Of a DNA stretch of 64,000 bases, positions 55,275 through 63,854 are shown in pieces. The stretch comes from Leucobacter edaphi. GTDB taxonomy: Bacteria; Actinomycetota; Actinomycetes; Actinomycetales; Microbacteriaceae. Both the position numbers and the translations under genes were made by a program. Positions within the stretch are counted from its first letter, which is position 1. The number at the start of each line of letters is the position of its first letter. The DNA lies in the NCBI RefSeq assembly GCF_016522535.1, contig NZ_JAEHOI010000009.1, positions 124,001-188,000 on the forward strand, read 5' to 3'. The notes beneath the pieces are model-generated. The model was given only the letters and a program-made list of their open reading frames with translations. It did not search any database and was not told where the DNA came from.

Positions 55275-56285
55275 TCAGTGGAGCGCCGTGTCGAAGCGAC
55301 GGCCGTTCGGGTTCGAGGCCAGCAGCGTGAACACCAGGAAGACGATGACGCCGACGTAGGGGATCCAACTCAGGAAATACATGGGGCCGGCGAGGTTGGC
55401 GTCGTGAAGTCTCCGCCAGGTAATCGCGAGGAAGGGCAGCAGGAGTCCGAGGAACGCGACCACGGTCACCAGACCGAGGAATGACGTGAGGGCGGTCTCG
55501 GTGCCCGGCATGAGCGGGCTCGCCGGGGCGACGATCGCCGCGGTGTGCAGCGAGTCGAAGACCGCCGGGCCGCCGTAACCGCCGCCGTGACGATGCTGAA
55601 CCTCGGAGAGATAGTCGAGCAACATGGACGGCACGATCGTGAGCAGCCCCACGAACAGCATCGACCACCAGAACTCGCTGCGCGACGCACGGCCAGAGAA
55701 CCGCACGTAGGAGCGGAAGAAACGCTTCAACGCCTGCGGCAGGGTGGCCGCGTAGAGGGGACGCGTGAGATCGTCGGGGTTGACCGCGCCGTTGAAGGGT
55801 TCGCCGGGCCCCGGGGCAGGGAACGGGCCGACGTAGGACGGGCGCTGAGCCGCGGCGACGGGGTACGGCGCCGGGTACGCCTGATGCGGGGCGGCCGGGT
55901 GGCCGTAGCCGGTGGCGCCGGTGTATGGCGCCTGAGGGCCGTGCGGAGGAGTGGGCAGCCCGTAGCCCGGCTGGACAAAGCCCGGCTGGCCGTACCCCTG
56001 CTGCACGTAGCCCTGCTGTCCATACCCCTGCTGCCAGTAGCCCTCTTGCCCGTACGCCGGTCCGTAGGGCTGCGGGCCCTGTTGCTGCGGCGACTGGGGA
56101 TGCGGTCCAGGGACCCCGGGATCGGCGCCGGGCTGTCCCTGCTGCGGATCGATCGGCGGCTGCGGCACGGCCGGTCCCCGCTGCACGGAGGGCTCCGGCT
56201 GCTGCGGCGCCTGTGGCGACGTCGTCGGGTCGGATCCGTCGCCGGCCGTGGGTTCAGGGTGCTGAGACTGCGGGGGGTGCGTCAC
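55275..56285 (-). CDS. DUF805-family membrane protein, paralogue 3
   Basis: 336 residues. A ~160-residue Gln/Pro/Gly/Tyr-rich N-terminus has QGYGQQGYVQQGYGQ-like repeats. Then come GPGEPFNGAVNPDDLTRPLYA, LPQALKRFFRSYVRFSGRAS, helices, WRRLHDANLAGPMYF and NPNGRRFDTALH. The YGQ-rich arm looks like a low-complexity, possibly self-associating segment. GTG start with CTGGAG upstream. Confidence 0.85.
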   Translation of the reverse strand: MTHPPQSQHPEPTAGDGSDPTTSPQAPQQPEPSVQRGPAVPQPPIDPQQGQPGADPGVPGPHPQSPQQQGPQPYGPAYGQEGYWQQGYGQQGYVQQGYGQPGFVQPGYGLPTPPHGPQAPYTGATGYGHPAAPHQAYPAPYPVAAAQRPSYVGPFPAPGPGEPFNGAVNPDDLTRPLYAATLPQALKRFFRSYVRFSGRASRSEFWWSMLFVGLLTIVPSMLLDYLSEVQHRHGGGYGGPAVFDSLHTAAIVAPASPLMPGTETALTSFLGLVTVVAFLGLLLPFLAITWRRLHDANLAGPMYFLSWIPYVGVIVFLVFTLLASNPNGRRFDTALH

Positions 56286-56361
56286 GGTACCAACTCCAGG
56301 GTCGAAGAACTCGGGAACCTCCCATGGTAGTTGCCCCGCACTTGCGCGGCCCGATGCGGCG

Positions 56362-57048
56362 TCAGTGGGCGAGGAAGCGCCGCCCCTCGGGCTTCGACGG
56401 CATGAGCATGAAGACGAGGACGACGATACTCCCGATCCAGCCGAACACCCAGCCGAGGTACGGGATCACGGCGATGAACGAGAGCAGCGCGAGCGGGCCC
56501 GCGAAGTCGGCGTCGTGCAGCCTGCGCCACGCGACCGCGAGTGCTGGGACGACGAGTGCGAGGCCGATGAGTCCGCTGATCGCGCCAGCAAGGATGATCA
56601 CGAGGAGTGCCACACCGATGCCGCTGTCGCTCGGCCGCGCGAGGGCGGTCTCGCTCGCAACACTCGCACCGATGATCGTCATCACGATCCCGACGATGAG
56701 CAGGATCAGGGGAATCAACTGCACGATCGCGATGAAGGCCATCGCCCACCAGTACTCGCTCCGCGAGGCGCGGCCGCTGAAGCGGGCGTACGAGCGGAAG
56801 AACCGCCTGACCGCCTGCCCGAAGGTCGCGCCGTAGAGCGGGCGGGTGAGATCCTCCGCGGTGAACGCTCCGTCGAAGGGCTCGCCGGGACCGGGCGGCG
56901 GGTACAGGCCGCCAGGCGGCACCTGCTGCGCGTAGCTGTAGGCGCTCGCGTCGACATACTGCGGCTGCCCGTACTGGGGTGCGGCGTACTGCGGCGGCTG
57001 GCTGGGCGGCGCGTAGCGCGGCTGGCCGCCTGCGTTCGAGTCAGTCAT
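56362..57048 (-). CDS. DUF805-family membrane protein, paralogue 4
   Basis: 228 residues. A ~50-residue Pro/Gln/Tyr-rich lead (APQYGQPQYVDAS) precedes GPGEPFDGAFTAEDLTRPLYG, FGQAVRRFFRSYARFSGRAS, four hydrophobic helices, WRRLHDADFAGPLALL and KPEGRRFLAH. The NPxGRRFD end has drifted. ATG start behind GGGAGG. It is divergent from rbfA, with only 92 bases between start codons. Confidence 0.85.
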   Translation of the reverse strand: MTDSNAGGQPRYAPPSQPPQYAAPQYGQPQYVDASAYSYAQQVPPGGLYPPPGPGEPFDGAFTAEDLTRPLYGATFGQAVRRFFRSYARFSGRASRSEYWWAMAFIAIVQLIPLILLIVGIVMTIIGASVASETALARPSDSGIGVALLVIILAGAISGLIGLALVVPALAVAWRRLHDADFAGPLALLSFIAVIPYLGWVFGWIGSIVVLVFMLMPSKPEGRRFLAH

Positions 57049-57127
57049 GAATCCCGCCTCCCGTTCAGCAGCGCTGGCGCGCCTGTCTCCAGCGTATGGC
57101 CGAACTTCGGAAGGCGGCTGCGAACGC

Positions 57128-57133
57128 TACAAT
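57128..57133 (+). promoter_or_regulatory. -10 element, leaderless rbfA
   Basis: TACAAT, close to consensus, ends seven bases before the ATG at 57141, and no ribosome site precedes that ATG. Confidence 0.6.
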
Positions 57134-57140
57134 CGACGCC

Positions 57141-57572
57141 ATGAGCAATCCACGTGCCGGCAAGGTGGCAGAGCGCATCCAGCAGATCATCGCGCGACGT
57201 CTCGAGAAGGGGCTGCGGGACCCGCGCCTCGGCTTCGTCACGATCACCGACGTCCGGGTGACGGGCGATCTGCAGCACGCAAGCGTCTTTTACACCGTTT
57301 ACGGAGACGAGCAGGAGCAGACCGACACGGCCGCCGCGCTGAAGGCCGCCACGGGGATGCTGCGCAGCGAGGTGGGGAAGCAGCTCGGCACTCGCCTCAC
57401 GCCGACCCTCGAGTTCATCCACGATGAACTGCCGGAGTCCGCGCAGCACATGAACGACCTCCTGGCCGAGGCCCGCCGCCGCGACGAGGAGTCCGCGGCG
57501 CTCGCCGCAGGCGCGAAGTTCGCTGGTGAGGCGGATCCCTACGTGAAGCCGCGCGAGGACGAGGAGGCCTAG
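57141..57572 (+). CDS. rbfA: Ribosome-binding factor A
   Basis: 143 residues, a KH-like fold that assists 30S maturation. It starts [20 protein letters not shown] and shows [29 protein letters not shown] and the C-terminal [19 protein letters not shown]. An upstream in-frame ATG (57096) would add 15 unrelated residues and ignore the -10 element, so 57141 is chosen. It usually follows infB directly; here four DUF805 genes separate them. Confidence 0.95.
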   Translation: MSNPRAGKVAERIQQIIARRLEKGLRDPRLGFVTITDVRVTGDLQHASVFYTVYGDEQEQTDTAAALKAATGMLRSEVGKQLGTRLTPTLEFIHDELPESAQHMNDLLAEARRRDEESAALAAGAKFAGEADPYVKPREDEEA

Positions 57573-57685
57573 CTCGCCTCCGATCGAGGGACGGCCCGTC
57601 TCGGCGTTCGCCGGTGAGGCTCCCCGATCCGTCCGCGCGAGCCGTGCCCGCCGGGCGCCTCAGCTGCGCTTTCCGCGCGGGGCGA

Positions 57686-58567
57686 TCAGGGAAGCCTGAG
57701 CCGATCGGGCCCGGGACCGTCGAGAACCAGCAGGCCATCGGCGAGCAGTGAATCGACGGCCCGCTGCGCCTGCGCAGGATCGTCGGCCGCCGCGGTGATC
57801 GCCTCGGTGCGCGCCACCGGGCCCGTCGCCCGACGGAGCAGCGCGAGCACTCTGCCGCGCGCCTGGCGGTCGCTGCCTTCGAAGCGCGCCTGCCTCAGTC
57901 GCTTCTCGGGAGCATTGTCGGGATAGCCCGCGCCCCGCCACTCGCACAGGTCCGCGATCGGGCATTCTCCGCAGCGCGGCGCGCGAGCGGTGCAGACGAC
58001 GGCGCCGAGTTCCATCGCGCCGGCGTTGAAGAGCGCGGCATCCGCGGGATCTCCCGGGAGGAGGGCGGACATGTCGGCGAGATCGGCCTGCGCAGGTATT
58101 CCGGCCGCGGCTCGACCGTGAACGGCGCGGGCGATCACGCGCCGCGTGTTCGTGTCGACGACGGGGTGCCGCTCGCCGTACGCGAAGGCGGCGACCGCGC
58201 GCGCCGTGTACGGCCCGATCCCGGTCAGCGCCAGCAGGTCCTCGACCTCGGCGGGCACGATCCCGCCGTGCCGCTCGGTGATCTCGACCGCGGCGCGATG
58301 CAGCCACAGGGCACGGCGCGGGTAGCCGAGCCGGTCCCACGCGCGCACCGCCTCGCCGGGTTCCTCGCCCGCGAGCGCCTGCGGGGTGGGCCAGCGCTCC
58401 AGCCAGGCCTGCCAGCGGGGGAGGACGCGGTCGACCTGCGTCTGCTGCAGCATGAATTCCGACACGAGGATCGCCCACGCGCTCACGCCGGGTTCGCGCC
58501 AGGGCAGCTCCCTCGCCGACGAGGTGTACCAGGCGATGATCGGCCCCGAGATCTCCGCTGCGCGCAT
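57686..58567 (-). CDS. mutY: A/G-specific adenine glycosylase
   Basis: Removes adenine opposite 8-oxoguanine. 293 residues with the HhH-GPD core: EFMLQQTQVDRVLPRW, the hairpin LTGIGPYTARAVAAFAYG, catalytic Asp in PVVDTNTRRV, and the iron-sulfur cluster C-x6-C-x2-C-x5-C (CTARAPRCGECPIADLC). The C-terminal Nudix-like domain of many MutY proteins is missing or reduced to a short winged-helix-like segment, as in other actinobacteria. Start ATG 58567 behind a TAGACT box; divergent from truB. Confidence 0.93.
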   Translation of the reverse strand: MRAAEISGPIIAWYTSSARELPWREPGVSAWAILVSEFMLQQTQVDRVLPRWQAWLERWPTPQALAGEEPGEAVRAWDRLGYPRRALWLHRAAVEITERHGGIVPAEVEDLLALTGIGPYTARAVAAFAYGERHPVVDTNTRRVIARAVHGRAAAGIPAQADLADMSALLPGDPADAALFNAGAMELGAVVCTARAPRCGECPIADLCEWRGAGYPDNAPEKRLRQARFEGSDRQARGRVLALLRRATGPVARTEAITAAADDPAQAQRAVDSLLADGLLVLDGPGPDRLRLP

Positions 58568-58573
58568 CGCACC

Positions 58574-58579
58574 AGTCTA
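58574..58579 (-). promoter_or_regulatory. -10 element, leaderless mutY
   Basis: TAGACT on the minus strand ends six bases before the ATG at 58567. Confidence 0.5.
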
Positions 58580-58605
58580 GGGAGTTCGGAGTCAGTGGAC
58601 GCGGC

Positions 58606-58611
58606 TAGGCT
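58606..58611 (+). promoter_or_regulatory. -10 element, leaderless truB
   Basis: TAGGCT ends six bases before the GTG at 58618. Confidence 0.5.
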
Positions 58612-58617
58612 GGTGCG

Positions 58618-59577
58618 GTGACGATCGACCCCGCCCCGCTCCCGCCGCAAGGCGGCATTCTGCTCGTGGACAAGTCCGACGGCTGGACGAGCCACGACGT
58701 CGTCGCGAAGGCCCGTCGCGCGCTCGGAACGCGGAAGGTGGGCCACGCGGGAACCCTCGATCCCATGGCCACGGGCCTGCTCGTGCTCGGGGCCGGCCCG
58801 GCGACGCGCCTGCTGACCCATCTCGTCGGGCTCGACAAGACGTACGAGGCGACGATCCGGCTCGGCACCGCGACGGTCACTGATGATCGCGAGGGCGATC
58901 GGATCAGCGCGGCGGACCCCGCCGCGATTGCCGCGCTCGCGGCCGATCCCGGGAGAATCGCGGCGGGGATTGCGCAGCTCACCGGCCCGATCGAACAGGC
59001 CCCGAGCGCCGTGAGCGCGATCAAGGTGGATGGCAGGCGCGCCTACGACCGGGTGCGGGGCGGCGAGGACGTCGAGCTTCCGAAGCGTCCGGTCACCGTG
59101 CACGAGTTCGCGGCGGGGGAGCCGCGGGCGGCGAGCGAGGCGGACGGTGCGCCGGTTCTCGATCTCGACGCGGTTATCGTCTGCTCGTCCGGCACCTATA
59201 TTCGTGCGCTGGCGCGGGACCTCGGGGCCGCGCTCGGCGTCGGCGGCCATCTCACCGCGCTGCGACGCACCCGGGTGGGCCCGTTCGACGTGTCGGCGGC
59301 CACGCCCAACAGCGAGCTCGCGGAGGGCCGCGCGGGTGTGCTCCTCGAACCGGCCAGTGTCGCTTCAGAGCTCTTCCCGGTCCTCGAGCTGACGGCCGGC
59401 GAGACGATCGATCTCGGTCACGGCAAGCGCTTCGAGGTCGCTCCCGATCGCGTGGCCGATGCCCCACTCGTTGCGGCGATCGCTCCTGGGGGCGCGTTGA
59501 TCGGCCTGATCGAGGTGCGGAAGGGGCGCACGCGGGTCGTGACCAACTTCCCCACTCCCGATGGGGGCAGTAAATGA
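58618..59577 (+). CDS. truB: tRNA pseudouridine-55 synthase
   Basis: 319 residues. Conserved LLVDKSDGWTSHDVV, the catalytic Asp D48 in HAGTLDPMATG, KTYEATIRLG, and the C-terminal CSSGTYIRALARDLG. It modifies U55 in the T-loop. The stop overlaps the next gene as ATGA. ribF, a frequent neighbour, is not present. Confidence 0.96.
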   Translation: MTIDPAPLPPQGGILLVDKSDGWTSHDVVAKARRALGTRKVGHAGTLDPMATGLLVLGAGPATRLLTHLVGLDKTYEATIRLGTATVTDDREGDRISAADPAAIAALAADPGRIAAGIAQLTGPIEQAPSAVSAIKVDGRRAYDRVRGGEDVELPKRPVTVHEFAAGEPRAASEADGAPVLDLDAVIVCSSGTYIRALARDLGAALGVGGHLTALRRTRVGPFDVSAATPNSELAEGRAGVLLEPASVASELFPVLELTAGETIDLGHGKRFEVAPDRVADAPLVAAIAPGGALIGLIEVRKGRTRVVTNFPTPDGGSK

Positions 59578-59930
59578 TCACCTGGTACGCCATCGCGCTC
59601 ATCGCCATCGCACTGGCGAGCGCCGTGCTCTGCCTCGTGTGGGCGCTCAGGAAACGCGGTCCGGATGACTGGACCATGGGTGCGACGCTGCTCGTCGGCG
59701 TGCTCCTTCTGGTGCAGATCGTCATCGGCATCGTGCAGCCGCTCGTCGGGAATCCGTCGCGCGGAGACCCGCTCGAGTTCTGGATGTACCTGATCGTCGC
59801 GGCAATTCTGCCGTTCGGAGCTGGCTTCTGGGCGCTCATGGACCGGACCCGCTGGGCGAATCTCGTGCTGGCCGTCGTACATTTTTCCGCGGCGGTGATG
59901 ACCTACCGGATGCTCGTCATCTGGGGGTGA
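59574..59930 (+). CDS. Small membrane protein, four predicted helices
   Basis: 118 residues with hydrophobic segments around 4-25, 38-56, 69-87 and 95-115 (for example TLLVGVLLLVQIVIGIV and LVLAVVHFSAAVMTYRMLV). It is coupled to truB by ATGA overlap. No function recognised; similar short proteins occur next to truB in related actinobacteria. Confidence 0.75.
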   Translation: MITWYAIALIAIALASAVLCLVWALRKRGPDDWTMGATLLVGVLLLVQIVIGIVQPLVGNPSRGDPLEFWMYLIVAAILPFGAGFWALMDRTRWANLVLAVVHFSAAVMTYRMLVIWG

Positions 59931-60002
59931 GGCGTGCGGCGTGTCGCCAATGGGAAAGCCATAACTCGCTGAATGTACCGCGTCCCCGAGATCGCGATTC
60001 CA

Positions 60003-60016
60003 ACACGCTGGCGTGT
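60003..60016. promoter_or_regulatory. Inverted repeat ACACGC-TG-GCGTGT upstream of whiB2
   Basis: A perfect 6-bp inverted repeat with a two-base centre, about 43 bases upstream of the -35 element; it may be an operator. Confidence 0.4.
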
Positions 60017-60023
60017 CAAAGAG

Positions 60024-60042
60024 CCTCAAGTTGCACTTGAGG
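60024..60042. promoter_or_regulatory. Inverted repeat CCTCAAGT-TGC-ACTTGAGG upstream of whiB2
   Basis: A perfect 8-bp inverted repeat with a three-base loop, followed by GGTTT. It could terminate the truB operon or act as an operator 17 bases upstream of the whiB2 -35 element. Confidence 0.5.
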
Positions 60043-60058
60043 GTTTACACTTCCCGGC

Positions 60059-60087
60059 TTGACTTGAACGAATCACAACGGTGTAAT
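60059..60087 (+). promoter_or_regulatory. whiB2 promoter
   Basis: TTGACT (60059-60064) and TGTAAT (60082-60087) with a 17-base spacer, the best sigma-A-type promoter in the window. A CACAA/TTGTG inverted repeat (60074-60091) overlaps the -10. It implies a leader of ~48 bases. Confidence 0.7.
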
Positions 60088-60142
60088 TGTGAGGTATCGC
60101 CGCGGCCCCGCGGCACATCGACTGCGAGGAGAGGAGCACTAC

Positions 60143-60454
60143 GTGAACGATTCACCGATGACTCCAGTCCCCGGTAACTGGTTCGTCGATCCCGTGTTCC
60201 TCGGTGTCCCCGGGGTGCGCAAGGAGGAAGACGAGGCGCTTTCGTGGCAGGCTGACGCGCTGTGCGCGCAGACGGACCCCGAGGCCTTCTTCCCCGAAAA
60301 GGGCGGCTCGACGCGCGAGGCGAAGAAGATCTGCGAGGGCTGCGAGGTCCGTTCCGAATGCCTCGATTACGCACTTCAGAACGACGAACGCTTCGGGATC
60401 TGGGGCGGACTCTCCGAGCGTGAGCGCCGAAAGCTCCGCCGGGAGGCCATGTAA
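60143..60454 (+). CDS. whiB2: WhiB-family iron-sulfur transcriptional regulator (WhiB2/WhmD type)
   Basis: 103 residues from the GTG at 60143 behind GAGAGGAG. The four cluster-binding Cys are C41, C64, C67 and C73 (CAQTDPEAFFPEKGGSTREA then KICEGCEVRSEC), followed by the GIWGG turn (85-89) and a basic tail (RERRKLRR) for DNA contact. The sequence around the cysteines is that of WhiB2/WhmD, needed for septation in mycobacteria. It acts as a sigma-A-bound regulator. The following envelope glycosyltransferase gene fits a cell-wall context. Confidence 0.9.
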   Translation: MNDSPMTPVPGNWFVDPVFLGVPGVRKEEDEALSWQADALCAQTDPEAFFPEKGGSTREAKKICEGCEVRSECLDYALQNDERFGIWGGLSERERRKLRREAM

Positions 60455-60510
60455 CACGCGCATCTGCGCGCCTCGCCGCACGGCACAGCCGCTGCCGCGC
60501 GTTCCGGTCC

Positions 60511-60516
60511 TAGACT
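60511..60516 (+). promoter_or_regulatory. -10 element, leaderless glycosyltransferase
   Basis: TAGACT ends eight bases before the ATG at 60525. Confidence 0.45.
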
Positions 60517-60524
60517 GAGCGGCG

Positions 60525-63500
60525 ATGCGCACAAGAGTAACTGCCATTCTGGTCGCCGAGCGCGGTGGCGAGTGGCTCGAACAGACCATCGCCGGGATCT
60601 CGGCGCAGTCCGTCGCGCCCGCCACGATCGTCGCGGTGAATAACGGCGGTTCCGAGAGCGTCGGTGAGCAGCTGCTCTCGAGCGGCGCCGACCGCGTCGT
60701 CGGCATCACCAACAGGGTCTCCTTCGGCCGCGCCGTCGCGCAGGGCGTGCAGGCCATCCCCGAACCCACGAGCGGCACCGACGAGTGGCTGTGGCTCCTC
60801 CCCGAGGACGCGTGCCCGGAGCCCGAGGCGCTCGAGCGCATCCTGAGAGCGGTGCAGAAGGCGCCCTCCGTCGCGGTCGCTGGACCGAAACTCGTCGACT
60901 GGGATCATCCCGAGCGCATCATCGAGCTCGGCCAGAGTCTCACCCGGTACGGCGCGCGCTGGCTGCTTCGCCGCCAGGAACTCGACCAGCAGCAGTACGA
61001 CCACCTCCAGGACGTCTTGGGCGTCGGCCCGGTCGGCATGCTCGTTCGCCGCGACGTATGGGACCAGCTCGGCGGATTCGATCCCGCGCTTCCCGTCTAC
61101 GACGACGGACTCGACTTCTCCGTGCGCGCCCGCCTCGCCGGCTACCGCGTGGAGGTCGCGCCGACCTCGCGTGTCCGTTTCGCCCAGAGCGGCGTCGCAG
61201 GGCCGCGCATCGACCGCCGCCGCTCCGTCATGCGAGCCGCGCACCGGCAAGCCCGCACCTCGCACCTCCACCGGCGGATCGCCTACGCTCCAGCGCTCGT
61301 CGCGTTCTTCGAGTGGCTCGGGCTTCCGCTGTACGCGATCGCACGCGTCCTGTGGGCCCTCATCCGCGAGCAGCCCGGCCAGATGCTGGGCGAGTTCGTG
61401 TCGGCCTTCGCTGTATTCTTCAAGCCGCATGCGCTCATCGCGTCTCGTCGCAGGATCAGGCAGAACAACACCGCCGGATGGTCGTCGATCCGGCAGCTGA
61501 GGGTCGATCCGAAGGCCGTCCGCACCGCGAGAATGATCGACCGCGAGGCGATCCTTGCCTCGAACGGCATGCAACGGCGGGAACTGCATTTCATCTCGTC
61601 TGGCGGACTCGCAACCCTCATCGGGGCCGTCGTCGCCGCGATCGCGCTGACCTGGTGGGCGCTCCCGCAGACGAGCCTCACGGGAGGCGGGCTCGCCCCG
61701 CTGAGCCCGATCGGCGAGCTGTGGTGGAACACGAGGACCCTCGACGGCGTTCCCGCTGATCCGTTCACGTGGGTGCTCGCGCTGCTCGGCACCCTGACGT
61801 TCTGGAATCCGTCGCACGCGGTGGTGCTGTTCATGATCCTGGCGATCCCGCTCGCGGCGCTCGGCGGATGGATCTGGGCGGCGCAGCTGACGGAGTCGCG
61901 CGCCGGTCGCGCGCTGCTCGGCATCGGATTCGCGCTCAGCCCGGTGCTGCTCGGCTCGATCGACGCTGGCCGACTTCCCACGCTCGTGCTCGCCGTGGTG
62001 CTGCCGTGGCTGCTCCTCGCCGGTTCGCGCTGCCGCGAGTCCTGGAGCTGGGCCGGCACGGCCTCGCTGCTCGCCGCGGTGGCGCTCGCCTCGGCCCCGA
62101 TCCTGATCCCGGCAGCGATCGTGGTCCTCGTGGTCGGGCTCTTCACCACGATCCGGGGCATTGCGCGCGTGCTCACGACGGCACTCGTGCCGGCCGTGCT
62201 CTTCGCCCCGAAGGCGTTCGCGGCGCTGACCTCGAAGCAGCCTCTTGAACTCTTCATGGATCCGGGGATCGTCTCGGTCTTCGAGCCGGGCACGAACTGG
62301 CACCTGCTGCTGGGCTTCCCGACCTTCGGCCTTGAAGGCTGGGCTGGCATCCTCGAGGGGATCGGCCTCGGCGGCCCGCCGGCGACGCTGCTCGTCGGCG
62401 TGCTCATGCTTCCGATCGCCCTGCTCGCCCTCCTCGGCCTGTTCACCGGTCGCGTGGGCCGCACCATGCTGCTCGCGCTGCTCGGCGGGCTCGGCATGAT
62501 CACCGCGGTCGCGGCAGCGCAGCTGCAGCTCGCAGCGATCGGTTCGCAGAGCGTGAGCATCTGGACCGGATCCGGGCTCGCGCTGTACTGGATCGCGATC
62601 CTCGGCCTTGCCGCAACCGGCGCAGGGGTCCTCCGCCGAGCGGCCGGGCCGATCGTCGCGGTGGGCCTCGTCACCGCGCTCGTCGCGATCGCGCCGCTCG
62701 GCGCCCGCCTCATCACCAACGACACCCCGTTCAGCCCCGGGTACTCGCAGATGCCCGCACTTGTGCAGGCCGCAGGCGAGAACGATCCGGGCCTGCGCAC
62801 CATCGTGATCGACGCCGACGGCTCGCACAGCGTGCGCGCGCACGTCGTCACGGGCACCGGCCTCCGCCTCGACCAGATGCGCACCGCCGCCGAGACGCAG
62901 CGCGTGTCCGACGCCGACCGCGTCACCGCAAAGCTCGTCGGTGGACTCGCGAGCGCCGGCGGCGCCGACATCACCGCGGAGCTCGCGGAGGAGCGGATCG
63001 GCTTCGTCCTCCTGACCACCGGCGGCGACGCATCGGAGCGTGCCGTCCTGCAGAAGATCTTCGATCAGCAGCAGGCGCTCGTGAGCACCGGCATCACCGA
63101 GCAGGGCCTGCTCTGGCGCGTCGGGGAGCCGAAGGGCGCGACGCCCGCGCCCGGCGACGCGAACGAGAAGCTGTTCGGCACCACGCTTCCCGGCACGACC
63201 ATCTGGATCATCCAGCTCGTCGTCCTCTTCGGCGTGCTGCTGCTCGCGCTGCCGACCGGTGAGGTCACGTACCGCCCCGAGCGCAGGAGGAAGCCCTCGA
63301 AGCGCCGCGGCGGTCGCGCCCCGGAGACGACCGTCGTCGCCCCCGTCGCGGTTGATGGTCGCGAACTCGCGGAGCACGACGAGCCTGCTGAACGCGATGA
63401 GCGCGAGATCGCCGGGGCCGAGGAAGCGGCAGCTGGCGGCACCGTGATCGCGCCCCACGCGGAGACAGGCGATACCGAATTCGCCGACGATGCCCGCACG

Positions 63501-63854
63501 GAAGGCGAGGCGCACGCCTCCGCCGAGGCCGTGGGCGAGGAACCCGCGATTGCGGCACCCGCGACCGATGCACCGGCCGAGACCGAGCACGTTGAGAACG
63601 CGCACGTCGTGACCGAGCACGCCGAGCCCGTCGAGCACCCCGAGACCATGGCCGCCCCCGATTCTGAGCCGAGCTCGGATGCGGGTGCGGCTGCGGATGC
63701 GGATGCGGATGCGGCATCGATTGCGGACGGTGACGACGCCGCGGCTGCGGATGCGGCCGACGCCAGCCGCGCCCCGAACGCAGCGGATGAGGCAAACGCC
63801 GCGGACTCCGTGGACACCGACGAGAACGACGAGCAGCGGAAGGACGAGCGATGA
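60525..63854 (+). CDS. Large membrane glycosyltransferase, family 2
   Basis: 1109 residues. Residues 1-240 are a GT-A fold family 2 domain (ILVAERGGEWLEQTIAGI, LWLLPEDACPEPEAL, GMLVRRDVWDQLGGFD, YDDGLDFSVRARLAGYRVEV). About ten hydrophobic segments lie between ~250 and ~730, then an extracytoplasmic soluble part (about 740-875), one more helix (about 888-908), and a ~180-residue Asp/Glu/Ala-rich cytosolic tail. This architecture occurs next to whiB2 and a DUF5719 gene in actinobacteria and probably serves cell-envelope polysaccharide. Donor and acceptor are unknown. It overlaps the next gene as ATGA. Confidence 0.9.
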   Translation: MRTRVTAILVAERGGEWLEQTIAGISAQSVAPATIVAVNNGGSESVGEQLLSSGADRVVGITNRVSFGRAVAQGVQAIPEPTSGTDEWLWLLPEDACPEPEALERILRAVQKAPSVAVAGPKLVDWDHPERIIELGQSLTRYGARWLLRRQELDQQQYDHLQDVLGVGPVGMLVRRDVWDQLGGFDPALPVYDDGLDFSVRARLAGYRVEVAPTSRVRFAQSGVAGPRIDRRRSVMRAAHRQARTSHLHRRIAYAPALVAFFEWLGLPLYAIARVLWALIREQPGQMLGEFVSAFAVFFKPHALIASRRRIRQNNTAGWSSIRQLRVDPKAVRTARMIDREAILASNGMQRRELHFISSGGLATLIGAVVAAIALTWWALPQTSLTGGGLAPLSPIGELWWNTRTLDGVPADPFTWVLALLGTLTFWNPSHAVVLFMILAIPLAALGGWIWAAQLTESRAGRALLGIGFALSPVLLGSIDAGRLPTLVLAVVLPWLLLAGSRCRESWSWAGTASLLAAVALASAPILIPAAIVVLVVGLFTTIRGIARVLTTALVPAVLFAPKAFAALTSKQPLELFMDPGIVSVFEPGTNWHLLLGFPTFGLEGWAGILEGIGLGGPPATLLVGVLMLPIALLALLGLFTGRVGRTMLLALLGGLGMITAVAAAQLQLAAIGSQSVSIWTGSGLALYWIAILGLAATGAGVLRRAAGPIVAVGLVTALVAIAPLGARLITNDTPFSPGYSQMPALVQAAGENDPGLRTIVIDADGSHSVRAHVVTGTGLRLDQMRTAAETQRVSDADRVTAKLVGGLASAGGADITAELAEERIGFVLLTTGGDASERAVLQKIFDQQQALVSTGITEQGLLWRVGEPKGATPAPGDANEKLFGTTLPGTTIWIIQLVVLFGVLLLALPTGEVTYRPERRRKPSKRRGGRAPETTVVAPVAVDGRELAEHDEPAERDEREIAGAEEAAAGGTVIAPHAETGDTEFADDARTEGEAHASAEAVGEEPAIAAPATDAPAETEHVENAHVVTEHAEPVEHPETMAAPDSEPSSDAGAAADADADAASIADGDDAAAADAADASRAPNAADEANAADSVDTDENDEQRKDER

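Noticed and set aside
60510-63638. A 1042-codon open frame antisense to the glycosyltransferase gene
   Set aside because: It is the mirror of a GC-rich coding sequence. The translation is Arg/Gly/Asp-rich without any domain, while the plus strand encodes a clear glycosyltransferase.
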